DNA of 64,000 nucleotides from Pseudanabaena sp. SR411 (GTDB taxonomy: Bacteria; Cyanobacteriota; Cyanobacteriia; Pseudanabaenales; Pseudanabaenaceae): contig NZ_NDHW01000037.1 of the NCBI RefSeq assembly GCF_002251945.1, positions 99,511-163,510 of the forward strand, in the 5' to 3' direction. The notes below the pieces were generated by a model that saw only the letters and a program-made list of their open reading frames with translations, did no database searches and was not told the DNA's origin. The translations under genes and the position numbers were made by a program. Shown in pieces: positions 25,509-34,131 of the stretch. The stretch's first letter is position 1. Every line of letters starts with the position of its first letter.

Positions 25509-27674
25509 TTATGGTTCGATTTTATTCGGTTTAGTTACACCTTGCGCCCTTAACAAAGCCTCAATTTCTTCGGCGGGCAAAGCTTTATGGAAAAAATAGC
25601 CTTGGATCTGATCACAGCCAAGCGATCGCAATATATCCACCTGCTCTATCGTTTCCACACCTTCAGCAATCACATTCAAATTCAAACTATGGGCTAAATT
25701 AATAATTGAAGCCACGATTGTACGATCATGTGCGCTGTGAGTAACGTATTCAATAAAAATACGATCAATTTTTAGAGTGTCAATTGGTAGATTTTTCAGA
25801 TAACTCAAAGCCGAGTAACCAGTCCCAAAATCATCAATTGATAACTGAATACCCATCTGGCGGAATTCATTTAACAAGATAATTTTTTCTTCAACATTAT
25901 CCATCATGATCCCTTCAGTAATTTCTAATTCTAGAAAATGCGGATCAAGATTTGTTTCTTCAAGAATTTGTTGTAAACAAGATAGAAAATCCTTTTGCTG
26001 GAGTTGCTTGATCGACAAATTCACACCGACTTGAATCGGCGGTAAACCCATATTTTGCCATGCGATCGCCTGTAAACAAGTTTGTCGCAATACCCAAGAT
26101 CCGATCGCCGTAATTAGCCCTGTTTCTTCAGCAAGAGGAATAAATTGACTCGGTGGAATCGAACCTAAAGAAACATGTTTCCAGCGTAGCAAGACTTCTA
26201 AGCCAATAATTTGACCACTGATCAGATCAACCTGAGGTTGGTAGTATGTCAGCAGTTCGTTGTTTTCTAGCGCCCTTCGCAAGTTGTTTTCCATCGATAA
26301 GCGCTGAAAACTCTGCTCCTGCATATTCGGAACATAAAACTGAAAGCTATTCTGTCCCTCAGCTTTAGCTCTATACATAGCCATATCTGCATTCCGAATT
26401 AGTCCTTCAACTTCAGTATGATGATCTGGATAAATACTTGCACCAATACAGGTGGTGATATGGAGTTCATGACCACCGCAGTTAAAAGGTAAAGTCAAAG
26501 CTTGAATCATGGATTCAGCAACTTGGACAACGGCATCCGTAGAATGAATCTCCATAGCCACGATCGCAAATTCATCAGCACCCCAACGCACCATTAAATC
26601 ACCCTGTTTCAGCAAACTCTTAAGGCGATCGCTAACGGCTTTCAGCAACAAATCACCAACACTATGTCCAAGCGAATCATTAATTAACTTAAATCGATCA
26701 ATATCCAGAAATAAAACCGCAAATTGTTGTTCTTTATCTTCTAATTTGTTGATAACTTCAACTAAGTGTTCATGTAAATATTTTCGATTTGGTAGCCCTG
26801 TCAGTGTGTCATGATGACTTTGATAGGCGATAATCGCTTCTGCTTGCTTTTGCTTGGTCACATCAGCTATGTGAATACGAATGACTTCATTCCAAGGCAT
26901 AAAATGGATGATTTCTTCAAACACCTTGTCATCGATCATCACCTCTCGCATAAAGAATTTGCTGACAGGATTCACCAATGGCACTAATTGAACCAACAGT
27001 TCTTGAAGTAAAGGATGACTAATTCGCATCTCTTCAAGATTAGGAAATTGAGATAAAGCCGCAGGATTAAGATATAAGATTTTGCCAACAAGATTTAACT
27101 CAATAATTGGTTGTGGGTTTAGCTCAGGCGATGAAATGAATTGGTTAACAGTCTTATGAACATGAGCCGATATATCTTGCTCAGCAATAGACTGTAAAGG
27201 AGAAAATCGAAACAGCTCAGTCTCATCGAAGGGCTGATTATTTAGATGAGGATAGCTGCTTTTAGTAATCTGATTTTGAGAAATATTACTTTTGGGGATA
27301 TTAGTAATCGCACTGATCACTTGATACACCGCCTTAGTATCCTTACTAAATAGAATTTCATCCCCATGGGATAATATATGCGAAAATCTCTTTTTGCCGT
27401 TAATTAAAATTCCATTTGTACTGCGTTTTCCTTCGATACTGCCATCAATTATTCGGAAAAAGCATGAAGACTTCTTAGAAGTTACGGCTAATAAAGTTGC
27501 ATGTTGACGCGATACAAGATTAGATCGCAGAATGATCGAATTACCTAAGCTTCGTCCCAACGAATAAGTCATATTATTCAAGAGAAAATTGCGAAAACCT
27601 TGTGGATCTTCAACCGTAAGTACGTGATGAAGCATCTCTTTGATCTCAAGAGTGGATGACTCTTCTGGTCTCAC
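25509..27674 (-). CDS. FHA-PAS-GGDEF-EAL cyclic-di-GMP signalling protein
   Basis: 721 aa, no membrane segments. An N-terminal FHA domain (SLGRSLGNSIIL, NLVSRQHATLL, STNGILINGKK; about residues 30-120) would bind phosphothreonine. A PAS-like region spans about 185-275, a GGDEF domain has its active loop as RWGADEFAIV (residue about 365, first Gly replaced by Ala in the second position) and an EAL domain has EVLLRW, DDFGTGYSALSYL and EGVET. The EAL half keeps its catalytic residues, so phosphodiesterase activity is likely; the cyclase half may be weak or regulatory. Confidence 0.88.
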   Translation of the reverse strand: MRPEESSTLEIKEMLHHVLTVEDPQGFRNFLLNNMTYSLGRSLGNSIILRSNLVSRQHATLLAVTSKKSSCFFRIIDGSIEGKRSTNGILINGKKRFSHILSHGDEILFSKDTKAVYQVISAITNIPKSNISQNQITKSSYPHLNNQPFDETELFRFSPLQSIAEQDISAHVHKTVNQFISSPELNPQPIIELNLVGKILYLNPAALSQFPNLEEMRISHPLLQELLVQLVPLVNPVSKFFMREVMIDDKVFEEIIHFMPWNEVIRIHIADVTKQKQAEAIIAYQSHHDTLTGLPNRKYLHEHLVEVINKLEDKEQQFAVLFLDIDRFKLINDSLGHSVGDLLLKAVSDRLKSLLKQGDLMVRWGADEFAIVAMEIHSTDAVVQVAESMIQALTLPFNCGGHELHITTCIGASIYPDHHTEVEGLIRNADMAMYRAKAEGQNSFQFYVPNMQEQSFQRLSMENNLRRALENNELLTYYQPQVDLISGQIIGLEVLLRWKHVSLGSIPPSQFIPLAEETGLITAIGSWVLRQTCLQAIAWQNMGLPPIQVGVNLSIKQLQQKDFLSCLQQILEETNLDPHFLELEITEGIMMDNVEEKIILLNEFRQMGIQLSIDDFGTGYSALSYLKNLPIDTLKIDRIFIEYVTHSAHDRTIVASIINLAHSLNLNVIAEGVETIEQVDILRSLGCDQIQGYFFHKALPAEEIEALLRAQGVTKPNKIEP

Positions 27675-28027
27675 CTGAATAATGTCCCTTTACAACGAGC
27701 TTTAGAAGGATTTGCAATTATATAAACTATTACATCTGTGTTAAAAGTATCATTAACCGATAGCTTTAACAAAAATTCGTATTTCGCTCAAGTGAAATAC
27801 GCTCTAAGCACATGTATTTCTAATCTTAGAATTTCTTTACTTTTGAGAATTACTAGTTTTAAGGATATGAGTTTAATTATATAAATTTATTAGTCGAAAA
27901 CAGTCACCTAACTTACGGTTATACAACTAGATTTAGCGGTTGTGAAGTAAATACTAGTAAGTCTATGGCTTTTTAACTGCTTTTCAAGTAATTGTTTAGA
28001 GATTTTAGATAAATCGGTAGATTAACG

Positions 28028-28109
28028 AACCACAAGAGATTTTTTGAAATTGTTGCTTTGCAACAATTTCAAAAAATCTCTTGGTTTGGATTTGAGCACA
28101 AAGCGCTGT
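28028..28109. repeat. 82-bp palindromic repeat C, copy 1
   Basis: A 24-bp perfect stem (28033-28083, loop TTT) flanked by AACCA and TTGGTTTGGATTTGAGCAC then AAAGCGCTGT. The same flank and a similar stem recur at 57948-58029, with compensating changes in the stem. Confidence 0.7.
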
Positions 28110-28160
28110 AAGTACTATCAATGACTGTAGCAATCATAAATCATTTTTTAGAATTGCTAA

Positions 28161-28213
28161 CAAAACCAGAGCTTGGGCAGCCCGCTACGCGGGCTGCCCA
28201 AGCTCTGGTTTTG
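28161..28213. repeat. 25-bp perfect palindrome with TAC loop
   Basis: CAAAACCAGAGCTTGGGCAG, CCCGC, loop TAC, then an exact complement. It lies 58 bp before recQ, so it would sit in the 5' leader or the promoter rather than after a gene. Confidence 0.65.
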
Positions 28214-28271
28214 GGTTTTAAATATACTGAATTACTTATAAAATATTGTTATTAATGGCTCGTTAATAACA

Positions 28272-29711
28272 ATGTCAGAAATATGTAGAGAATGGACGGA
28301 AGTTCAGCAAACATTTCAGAAAATATGGGGATATGACGATTTGCGTCCATCTCAGCGTGAAGTAGTTGCCAGCTTGTTGAGGGGACAAGATAGTTTGGCA
28401 ATTATGGCAACAGGCGGAGGTAAGTCTATTTGTTTTCAGTTGCCAGCAATCATCAATGAAGGACTAACTTTGGTGATTTCTCCTTTACTTGCTCTGATGG
28501 AAGACCAAGTACGGGACTGCAAATCGCGAAATCTCTCCGCCGCTTGTTTGCATAGTAACTTATCGCAAATAGAGCGCCGCGAGGTTTTGCGTAATCTCCC
28601 AAACACGAGCTTGCTTTATATTTCTCCAGAAACTCTCTTGAGTCAGCCTGTCTGGGAAAAACTCAGCGATCGCCAATTAAAAATTTCAGGACTAATGCTT
28701 GATGAAGCCCATTGTCTGGTGCAGTGGGGAGACTCATTTCGACCGAGCTATCGTCGATTAGGAGCCGTGCGATCGGCTTTGATGGCACAAAAGCCTGATC
28801 ATCACCCACACATAGCTCTAGCAGCATTTACAGCAACGGCCGATCGCGATACAACTTCTGAGTTGCAGGCTTGTTTACAGCTAGAGAATCCCCAAATCAT
28901 CCGTACTAGCCCCTATCGTCCCCATCTCAGCCTCCAAGTGGCGATCGCATGGACACACGCAGGACGCAAATCACGCACCCTCAAATTTATCCGCGATCGC
29001 AAGGGGCAGTCGGGATTGATCTATGTGCGGAGTCGTCGTGATGCGGAGATGCTAGCCACTTGGTTACAAAACAATTCGTTTAAAACCGCCGCCTATCATG
29101 CAGGTTTACCACCCCAAGAGCGACGACATATCGAGCAGCAATGGCTGACTAATCAATATCCCTTTGTGATCTGCACTTCAGCCTTCGGGCTAGGCATCAA
29201 TAAACCAGACACCCGTTGGGTCTTGCATTTTCATCCGCCTTTAACACTTTCAGAATATATCCAAGAAATTGGACGAGCAGGACGCGATGGCAAACCTGCT
29301 GAGGCTTTGATGTTAGTCAGTGAACCCACAGGATTACTCGATGATAGCGATCGCCAAAGGGTAAATTTTTTCTTGCAACAGCAGCAAAAAATCCAACAAC
29401 AAGCTCTAGCCCTTTTGCCAAAGCTACCGAGACAAGGAACTTTCGCGGAAGTTGCCAAATTACATCCCGATGCAGCGATCGCTCTGGGGCTGTTGCATCG
29501 CGCAGGACATCTCACATGGAAAACACCATTTGTTTATGAAATTCATGGCTTACATAACCAGCAACAAAAACTAAAACAGCAAATGGGGGATCAAAGCAAA
29601 ATTGCTCAAATGCAAGCTTATAGCCGTGTAAAAGGCGATCGCTGGGCTTTTTTACTTGATAACTTTGGTTTTGAGGAAGAATCCAAGTTACTGCTAAAAT
29701 CTAGAAGCTAA
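28272..29711 (+). CDS. RecQ-family ATP-dependent DNA helicase
   Basis: 479 aa. Helicase motif I MATGGGKSICFQLPA (about residues 43-57), motif II MLDEAHCLVQWGDSFRP (DEAH), motif III AFTATAD, and motif VI QEIGRAGRDGKPAE are intact. It ends shortly after the helicase core; no HRDC domain and only a reduced RQC-like region are visible, as in the short cyanobacterial RecQ form. 3'-5' DNA unwinding in repair is the expected role. desB follows 31 bp downstream. Confidence 0.9.
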   Translation: MSEICREWTEVQQTFQKIWGYDDLRPSQREVVASLLRGQDSLAIMATGGGKSICFQLPAIINEGLTLVISPLLALMEDQVRDCKSRNLSAACLHSNLSQIERREVLRNLPNTSLLYISPETLLSQPVWEKLSDRQLKISGLMLDEAHCLVQWGDSFRPSYRRLGAVRSALMAQKPDHHPHIALAAFTATADRDTTSELQACLQLENPQIIRTSPYRPHLSLQVAIAWTHAGRKSRTLKFIRDRKGQSGLIYVRSRRDAEMLATWLQNNSFKTAAYHAGLPPQERRHIEQQWLTNQYPFVICTSAFGLGINKPDTRWVLHFHPPLTLSEYIQEIGRAGRDGKPAEALMLVSEPTGLLDDSDRQRVNFFLQQQQKIQQQALALLPKLPRQGTFAEVAKLHPDAAIALGLLHRAGHLTWKTPFVYEIHGLHNQQQKLKQQMGDQSKIAQMQAYSRVKGDRWAFLLDNFGFEEESKLLLKSRS

Positions 29712-29742
29712 CTTAATTTTTCTTAACAACAGGGAAATATAC

Positions 29743-30825
29743 GTGTCGTCTTCGACTATTCATCGGATCAATCTTGACAACCCGCTTACCGATACATCTT
29801 CGACATCTCAAACCGAGCTTCCGTTCACCTTCCAAGATGTAAAAGCCGCTATTCCTGCTGAATGTTTTGCTCCAAATGTATGGCGATCGCTCGCCTATTT
29901 TTTTGCCGACGCGGCGATTATCGTGGGCTTATATGCCACTGCTGCTTATTTAGATGCATGGTGGTTTTATCCAATTTTTTGGTTTGCTACGGGGACAATG
30001 TTTTGGGCTTTCTTCGTCGTCGGTCATGACTGCGGACATGGTTCTTTCTCACGCATTAAATGGCTAAACAACTTAGTTGGTCACCTAACCCATATTCCGA
30101 TTCTCGTGCCATATCATGGCTGGCGCATCAGCCACCGTACCCATCACCAAAATACGGCTAATATTGACACCGATGAAAGTTGGTATCCAGTTACTGAGAG
30201 CCAATACAAGGCGATGGACTGGATTGGGAAATTCATCCGCTTTGATGCCCTCTTATTTGCTTATCCTTTGTATTTATTTAAACGATCGCCTGCGCGTCCC
30301 ACAGCCTCGCATTTCGTTCCCAACAATGATCTTTTCCGAGAATCTGAGACTAACGATATTCTCACCAGCAGCATCCTCTTTTCAGTGATGGTTGGCTTTT
30401 TAGGATGGTTGGGTTTTACCTATGGATTCCTATTTCTCTTCAAGTTTTATATCGTCCCCTACCTTATCTTTGTCGTGTGGCTTGATCTTGTGACCTATCT
30501 CCACCACACCGAAGCTGATATTCCTTGGTATCGTGGGAAAGATTGGTATTTCTTGAAGGGAGCGCTCTCCACCATTGATCGTGATTATGGAATCTTCAAC
30601 GATATCCACCACAATATCGGCACTCACGTTGCCCATCACATCTTTATTGGTATTCCTCACTATCACCTTAAGACTGCTACTGAAGCGATCAAACCAGTTT
30701 TAGGCTCATATTACCGAGTTTCCAACGTGCCAATCTGGAAATCCTTTTTTACTTCTCAAAAGGCTTGTATATTTGTCCCTGACTCAGGCAGCGGCGTATA
30801 TTACAGCGATCGACTTACAGATTAA
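29743..30825 (+). CDS. desB: Omega-3 (delta-15) acyl-lipid desaturase DesB
   Basis: 360 aa. The three histidine boxes are HDCGHGSF (about residue 95), HRTHH (about 131) and HVAHH near residue 305, with the DesB-type surroundings WRISHRTHHQNTANIDTDES and GTHVAHHIFIGIPHYHL. Four membrane segments. It introduces the omega-3 double bond in membrane glycerolipids, usually induced by cold. The GTG start at 29743 (MSSSTIHRINLDNP) lacks a clear Shine-Dalgarno. Confidence 0.9.
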   Translation: MSSSTIHRINLDNPLTDTSSTSQTELPFTFQDVKAAIPAECFAPNVWRSLAYFFADAAIIVGLYATAAYLDAWWFYPIFWFATGTMFWAFFVVGHDCGHGSFSRIKWLNNLVGHLTHIPILVPYHGWRISHRTHHQNTANIDTDESWYPVTESQYKAMDWIGKFIRFDALLFAYPLYLFKRSPARPTASHFVPNNDLFRESETNDILTSSILFSVMVGFLGWLGFTYGFLFLFKFYIVPYLIFVVWLDLVTYLHHTEADIPWYRGKDWYFLKGALSTIDRDYGIFNDIHHNIGTHVAHHIFIGIPHYHLKTATEAIKPVLGSYYRVSNVPIWKSFFTSQKACIFVPDSGSGVYYSDRLTD

Positions 30826-30832
30826 AAACCGA

Positions 30833-30881
30833 TCCCAAAAAAGATAGGGGGGCGCAATGCGCCCCCCTATCTTTTTTGGGA
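30833..30881. terminator. 23-bp palindrome after desB
   Basis: TCCCAAAAAAGATAGGGGGG, CGC, loop AAT, then the complement ending CTTTTTTGGGA. The A-rich and T-rich outer arms make it a terminator in either direction. Confidence 0.7.
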
Positions 30882-31072
30882 AAAAGCGTCCACTTCACAT
30901 TTTTTGGGTTCGTACTTATAATGTAAGTGAGCATTAAGTATTATTACTGTCTTATCTACAAAGCAGATCAGCAAACACTTTTATCTTACTTAATACTCCA
31001 AACCAAATACCGCAATTATCTAAAAACATAAATTCCCCTGATTGCAAACCTTTGTTGGAGGCTGCCTAATAT

Positions 31073-31354
31073 ATGTCTACCGAAACTATTAAACGTCCCG
31101 AAACCATACGCAAAATTGCACCAAGATATCGGGTTTTGTTACATAACGACGATTACAACTCAATGGAATATGTTGTTGAAACCTTAATGCAAGTCGTAAA
31201 TGGGCTTACCCAGCCGCAAGCTGTAGATATTATGATGGCGGCTCATGCGAGTGGTTGCGCCTTAGTCATTACCTGTGTACAAGAACATGCCGAATTTTAT
31301 TGTGAAGGACTACAAAGCAAAGGCTTAACTAGCACCATTGAGCCTGAATCATAG
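31073..31354 (+). CDS. clpS: ATP-dependent Clp protease adaptor ClpS
   Basis: 93 aa. RYRVLLHNDDYNSMEYVVETL contains the NDxxxxxE N-degron pocket, and VDIMMAAHASGCALV holds the helix and His that contact the substrate N-terminus and ClpA/C. It delivers N-end-rule substrates to ClpCP. GGAGG is 11 bp before the ATG. The sequence CTTATAATG near 30915 is a possible -10 region. Confidence 0.93.
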   Translation: MSTETIKRPETIRKIAPRYRVLLHNDDYNSMEYVVETLMQVVNGLTQPQAVDIMMAAHASGCALVITCVQEHAEFYCEGLQSKGLTSTIEPES

Positions 31355-31416
31355 GAAGGCAGGACAAAGCACCGCCTTCTTAATTAAACGCTGAATATAT
31401 CTATAGCCAATTGTAT

Positions 31417-31473
31417 TAAAACCCACAAGATAAGATGCGGCGCGAAGCGCCGCATCTTATCTTGTGGGTTTTA
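31417..31473. terminator. 27-bp palindrome after clpS
   Basis: TAAAACCCACAAGATAAGAT, GCGGCGC, loop GAA, then an exact complement. It ends in GGGTTTTA, a T-rich end in both orientations. Confidence 0.7.
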
Positions 31474-31506
31474 TGTGCTAACAAGACTGACGACAGCCAT
31501 ATATAG

Positions 31507-31548
31507 AACAGGTAGGATTGTTAATAACAAAATCCTACCTGTTTTTTT
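31507..31548 (+). terminator. Intrinsic terminator immediately before the CPBP gene
   Basis: A 13-bp stem AACAGGTAGGATT...AATCCTACCTGTT with an 11-nt loop, then a T-run (GTTTTTTTA). The next gene's GTG begins 4 bp later. It is either the end of upstream transcription or an attenuator of the CPBP gene. Confidence 0.7.
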
Positions 31549-31551
31549 ATT

Positions 31552-32403
31552 GTGAATTTTGATCGCCTCAATTCCTATCCAGCACCAGCACGCATCATTC
31601 TGTTTTTACTAACTTTATTGGTGTTGTGGCTACCGATCGCTGCACCAATGTATTTAATTTGGGGTGAGGCGGTTGGCGTTGGGCTAACCATTTTGTTGTA
31701 TTGCGGATTTTTGGGATTAATTTGGTTCTGGGGACGCAAAATTGCTAAATATTCGTATCCCTATCGCTATTACGGTTTGTCATTTACTCGCCAAAATGGC
31801 AGCGATTTTTTGCTCGGCTTAGGGCTAGGCTGTGTGACCCTAATTATTTTCTTTGGACTACAGGTAAGTCTGGGTTGGCTATCAGTGCAAACTGTCACTT
31901 GGCAGCAGCCCTTACCAGATAACCTCTTACCAGCGATCGGCGTCTATTTTGTCGATTGGCAAGGGGCGATATTACCAGGGCTATTGACTTCTGTGGGCGT
32001 AGGATTTGCAGAGGAAATGTTGTTTCGAGGTTGGATGCTATCAGAGCTAGAGCGCGATTATTCCAAAAATACAGCTTTACTGGGTTGCAGTTTAGTATTT
32101 GCGATTTTGCATTTTATTAAGCCCCTAAATGTAATCCTCGAAACATGGAGCCAATTTCTCGGTTTGGTGATGCTCAGTGTTGCCCTAGTCCTAGCACGAC
32201 GCAGATGTGGTGGCAGATTAGGAGTATCGGTGGGCTTACATGGTGGCTTGGTTTGGTGCTATTACATCGTTAATACGACCCATTGGTTAAAACCAACAGG
32301 CGCTGTGCCTGAATGGGTAACGGGTATTAGTGGCAATCCGATCGCAGGTGTGATGGGAATTATTTTTTTAAGTGCGATCGCGATCGGCTTCCATAAAAAA
32401 TAA
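31552..32403 (+). CDS. CPBP-family intramembrane protease
   Basis: 283 aa. EEMLFRGWMLSELERD is the EExxxR motif, FAILHFI and GLHGGLVWCYY supply the downstream histidines. Eight likely TM segments. The GTG start (MNFDRLNSYPAPARII) lies straight after a terminator T-run with no Shine-Dalgarno, yet the N-terminus looks like family members, so the start is probably right. The third CPBP protein of the window, unrelated in sequence outside the motifs. Confidence 0.85.
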   Translation: MNFDRLNSYPAPARIILFLLTLLVLWLPIAAPMYLIWGEAVGVGLTILLYCGFLGLIWFWGRKIAKYSYPYRYYGLSFTRQNGSDFLLGLGLGCVTLIIFFGLQVSLGWLSVQTVTWQQPLPDNLLPAIGVYFVDWQGAILPGLLTSVGVGFAEEMLFRGWMLSELERDYSKNTALLGCSLVFAILHFIKPLNVILETWSQFLGLVMLSVALVLARRRCGGRLGVSVGLHGGLVWCYYIVNTTHWLKPTGAVPEWVTGISGNPIAGVMGIIFLSAIAIGFHKK

Positions 32404-32424
32404 AAAGAGGCTAAGCCTCTTTTT
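32402..32424 (+). terminator. Terminator of the CPBP gene
   Basis: AAAAAGAGGC, loop TAA, GCCTCTTTTT followed by more T residues, starting at the stop codon. Confidence 0.8.
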
Positions 32425-32502
32425 ATTTTTTATGAAAATGCCTATTGCAAGTAGTGCAATAAGTGTATATGATTAGATTCGCTTGGAAAACAACCAAGTA
32501 AG

Positions 32503-32584
32503 GGGTCGATGCCCGAGTGGTTAATGGGGGCGGACTGTAAATCCGCTGGCTACGCCTACGCTGGTTCAAATCCAGCTCGGCCCA
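32503..32584 (+). tRNA. tRNA-Tyr (GUA)
   Basis: 82 nt class II tRNA. Acceptor GGGTCGA pairs with TCGGCCC, discriminator A at 32584. The anticodon stem GCGGA/TCCGC encloses loop CTGTAAA with anticodon GTA. A long variable arm (TGGCTACGCCTACG region) and T-loop GGTTCAAATCC are present. CCA is not encoded. Confidence 0.95.
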
Positions 32585-32589
32585 TCTCA

Positions 32590-32624
32590 AAAAGGGAGAG
32601 TGAACTAAGTTCACTCTCCCTTTT
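32590..32624 (+). terminator. Terminator of tRNA-Tyr
   Basis: AAAAGGGAGAGTGAAC, loop TAA, GTTCACTCTCCCTTTT, then ATTT. Confidence 0.8.
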
Positions 32625-32648
32625 ATTTCAGTAATTACTAGTCAAACC

Positions 32649-32709
32649 AACGAAAGAGCTTTTTTTGCCAGTGGATGCAAAGCACCACTGGCAAAAAAGC
32701 TCTTTCGTT
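32649..32709. terminator. Long palindrome with AAA loop before the coiled-coil gene end
   Basis: AACGAAAGAGCTTTTTTTGCC...GGCAAAAAAGCTCTTTCGTT, with a one-base bulge and an AAA loop. It lies 15 bp downstream of the minus-strand coiled-coil gene. Confidence 0.6.
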
Positions 32710-32724
32710 CAGATAATAGTGGAA

Positions 32725-33077
32725 TTATTCGGAGTCATCATCATCTAAGTCTGGATCATCAGTAAATGGCTCTCCTAACCATCGCTCTAACATCCGCCTT
32801 GTCTCAATGCGTAAGCCGCGAATTTCTTTGTCTACTTTCCTATCTCTACGCTCTAACCTTTCTAACCTTTCTAACCTCTGATGACAGCATCAGCGATCTG
32901 GTTAAACTTTGCATCTAATGCGTTGTTAGTTGCCTGTATTGCTCTTGCATTAGAGTCAACAATAGAGCGAGTTTCCCTCAGTTCTTGCTCTAGCCTAGAG
33001 ATTGATTGGCTATTCCTTTCTGAGAGGATCAAGGCTTGTTCGGCAATAATTTGCAATTGCTCAAATGTCATACTCAT
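32725..33077 (-). pseudogene. Coiled-coil protein gene, apparently frameshifted
   Basis: The first part (33077 to 32871, 68 aa) starts MSMTFEQLQIIAEQALILSE and is a heptad coiled coil ending DAVIRG. A -1 shift at that point opens a second stretch down to 32725: QRLERLERLERRDRKVDKE, then RGLRIETRRMLERWLGEP and an acidic tail. The second stretch has no start codon, so the two were probably one 115-residue protein. The shift lies at three tandem AGGTTAGAA units. Translation by frameshifting cannot be excluded. Confidence 0.55.
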
Positions 33078-33125
33078 CTGAATTATTCTCCTTGGTTAGC
33101 TAGCCAAGCTTTGAACTCTTTTTTA

Positions 33126-34049
33126 TTAAGCAAAAATTTGACCTAGTGCTGCGTCAATATCTGGATATTGGAACGTGAATTTATTAATCTCAGCCTTGTG
33201 TGGCACAACTCGCTGACCATCTAGCAATACCGTTGCACCTTCGCCAAATACCAAGATCAACGCCGCTGCAGGCACAGGTAAAAAAGCAGGACGTTTAATC
33301 GCTTTGGCAAAGGCAACCGTGAAATCTTCATTGGTGACAGCTTTAGGAGCCGTAGCATTGAGCGCCCCTGTAATCTGAGCATTATTCACAGCATAAATGA
33401 TTAGTTCCGCCAGATCATCGCGATGAATCCATGAAAACCACTGCTTGCCAGTGCCAATTTTGCCGCCGCCACCAACTTGAAAAATCGGTAACATTTTGGC
33501 GATCGCCCCACCCATTCCTAATACAATTCCTGTTCTCAGCTTGACTAGGCGCACGCCCAAGCCTGTAACAACATCGGCAGCAGCTTCCCAGTCTTTGCAA
33601 ACATTAGCTAAGAAGTCATCACCTGCATTACTATATTCGTCAAAGGATTTATCCAGACTTGTACCGTAGTAACCGATCGCTGAGCCGCTAATTAATACCT
33701 GTGGTTTCACATCGGCTTGGGCGATCGCCTCAACTAACACTTTTGTAGTTAAAATACGACTATCACGGATCTCTTGCTTACGTTTATCAGTCCAACGCAC
33801 ACCAGCGAGGGGTTCGCCAGCCAGATTAATTACTGCATCGCTACCAGATATCACCTTCATCCAATCGCCTAATTCAAAAGGCTTGTAGCTAATTACTTCA
33901 ACATTGGGAAAAGATTCTTGGGGAAATTGCTGATTGGCTTTTTGGGAATTCCGCGCTAAAACGATAATGCGATTACCTAAAGCATGTAACCGCTCAACTA
34001 ATTTCACACCAACAAACCCAGTAGCACCCGTTAATACAATCTTCATCAT
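33126..34049 (-). CDS. TIGR01777-family NAD(P)-dependent epimerase/dehydratase-like protein
   Basis: 307 aa extended SDR. The nucleotide-binding TGATGFVGVKLVERL is at the N-terminus (residues 8-22), NLAGEPLAG and SGSAIGYYG mark the TIGR01777 (YfcH/SDR39U1) branch, and the C-terminal DUF1731 segment (PVPAAALILVFGEGATVLLD) is complete. The reaction is not established; plant homologues relate to plastid division or chlorophyll. Met 1 or Met 2 could be the start. Confidence 0.88.
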   Translation of the reverse strand: MMKIVLTGATGFVGVKLVERLHALGNRIIVLARNSQKANQQFPQESFPNVEVISYKPFELGDWMKVISGSDAVINLAGEPLAGVRWTDKRKQEIRDSRILTTKVLVEAIAQADVKPQVLISGSAIGYYGTSLDKSFDEYSNAGDDFLANVCKDWEAAADVVTGLGVRLVKLRTGIVLGMGGAIAKMLPIFQVGGGGKIGTGKQWFSWIHRDDLAELIIYAVNNAQITGALNATAPKAVTNEDFTVAFAKAIKRPAFLPVPAAALILVFGEGATVLLDGQRVVPHKAEINKFTFQYPDIDAALGQIFA

Positions 34050-34131
34050 ATATTTTTGCTTAAATTATTAGAGACATCAACCCAAGACTAGTCGCTTATT
34101 TTAATGTGAAAACATCTTCGTAACCACATAC

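Larger units (their letters stand above)
27675..28271. other. 597-bp intergenic region with palindromes
   Basis: Contains the promoter of the FHA-GGDEF-EAL gene (minus) and of recQ (plus). No ORF is supported. A small hairpin CGTATTTC...GAAATACG is near 27777-27800. Repeat C copy 1 (28028-28109) and a 25-bp palindrome (28161-28213) fill the right third; the remainder is AT-rich with nothing recognised. Confidence 0.5.

Noticed and set aside
32423..32614. Minus-strand 63-codon frame with LDLNQRRRSQRIYSPPPL
   Set aside because: It is antisense to tRNA-Tyr and its terminator; a well-known type of false protein call.
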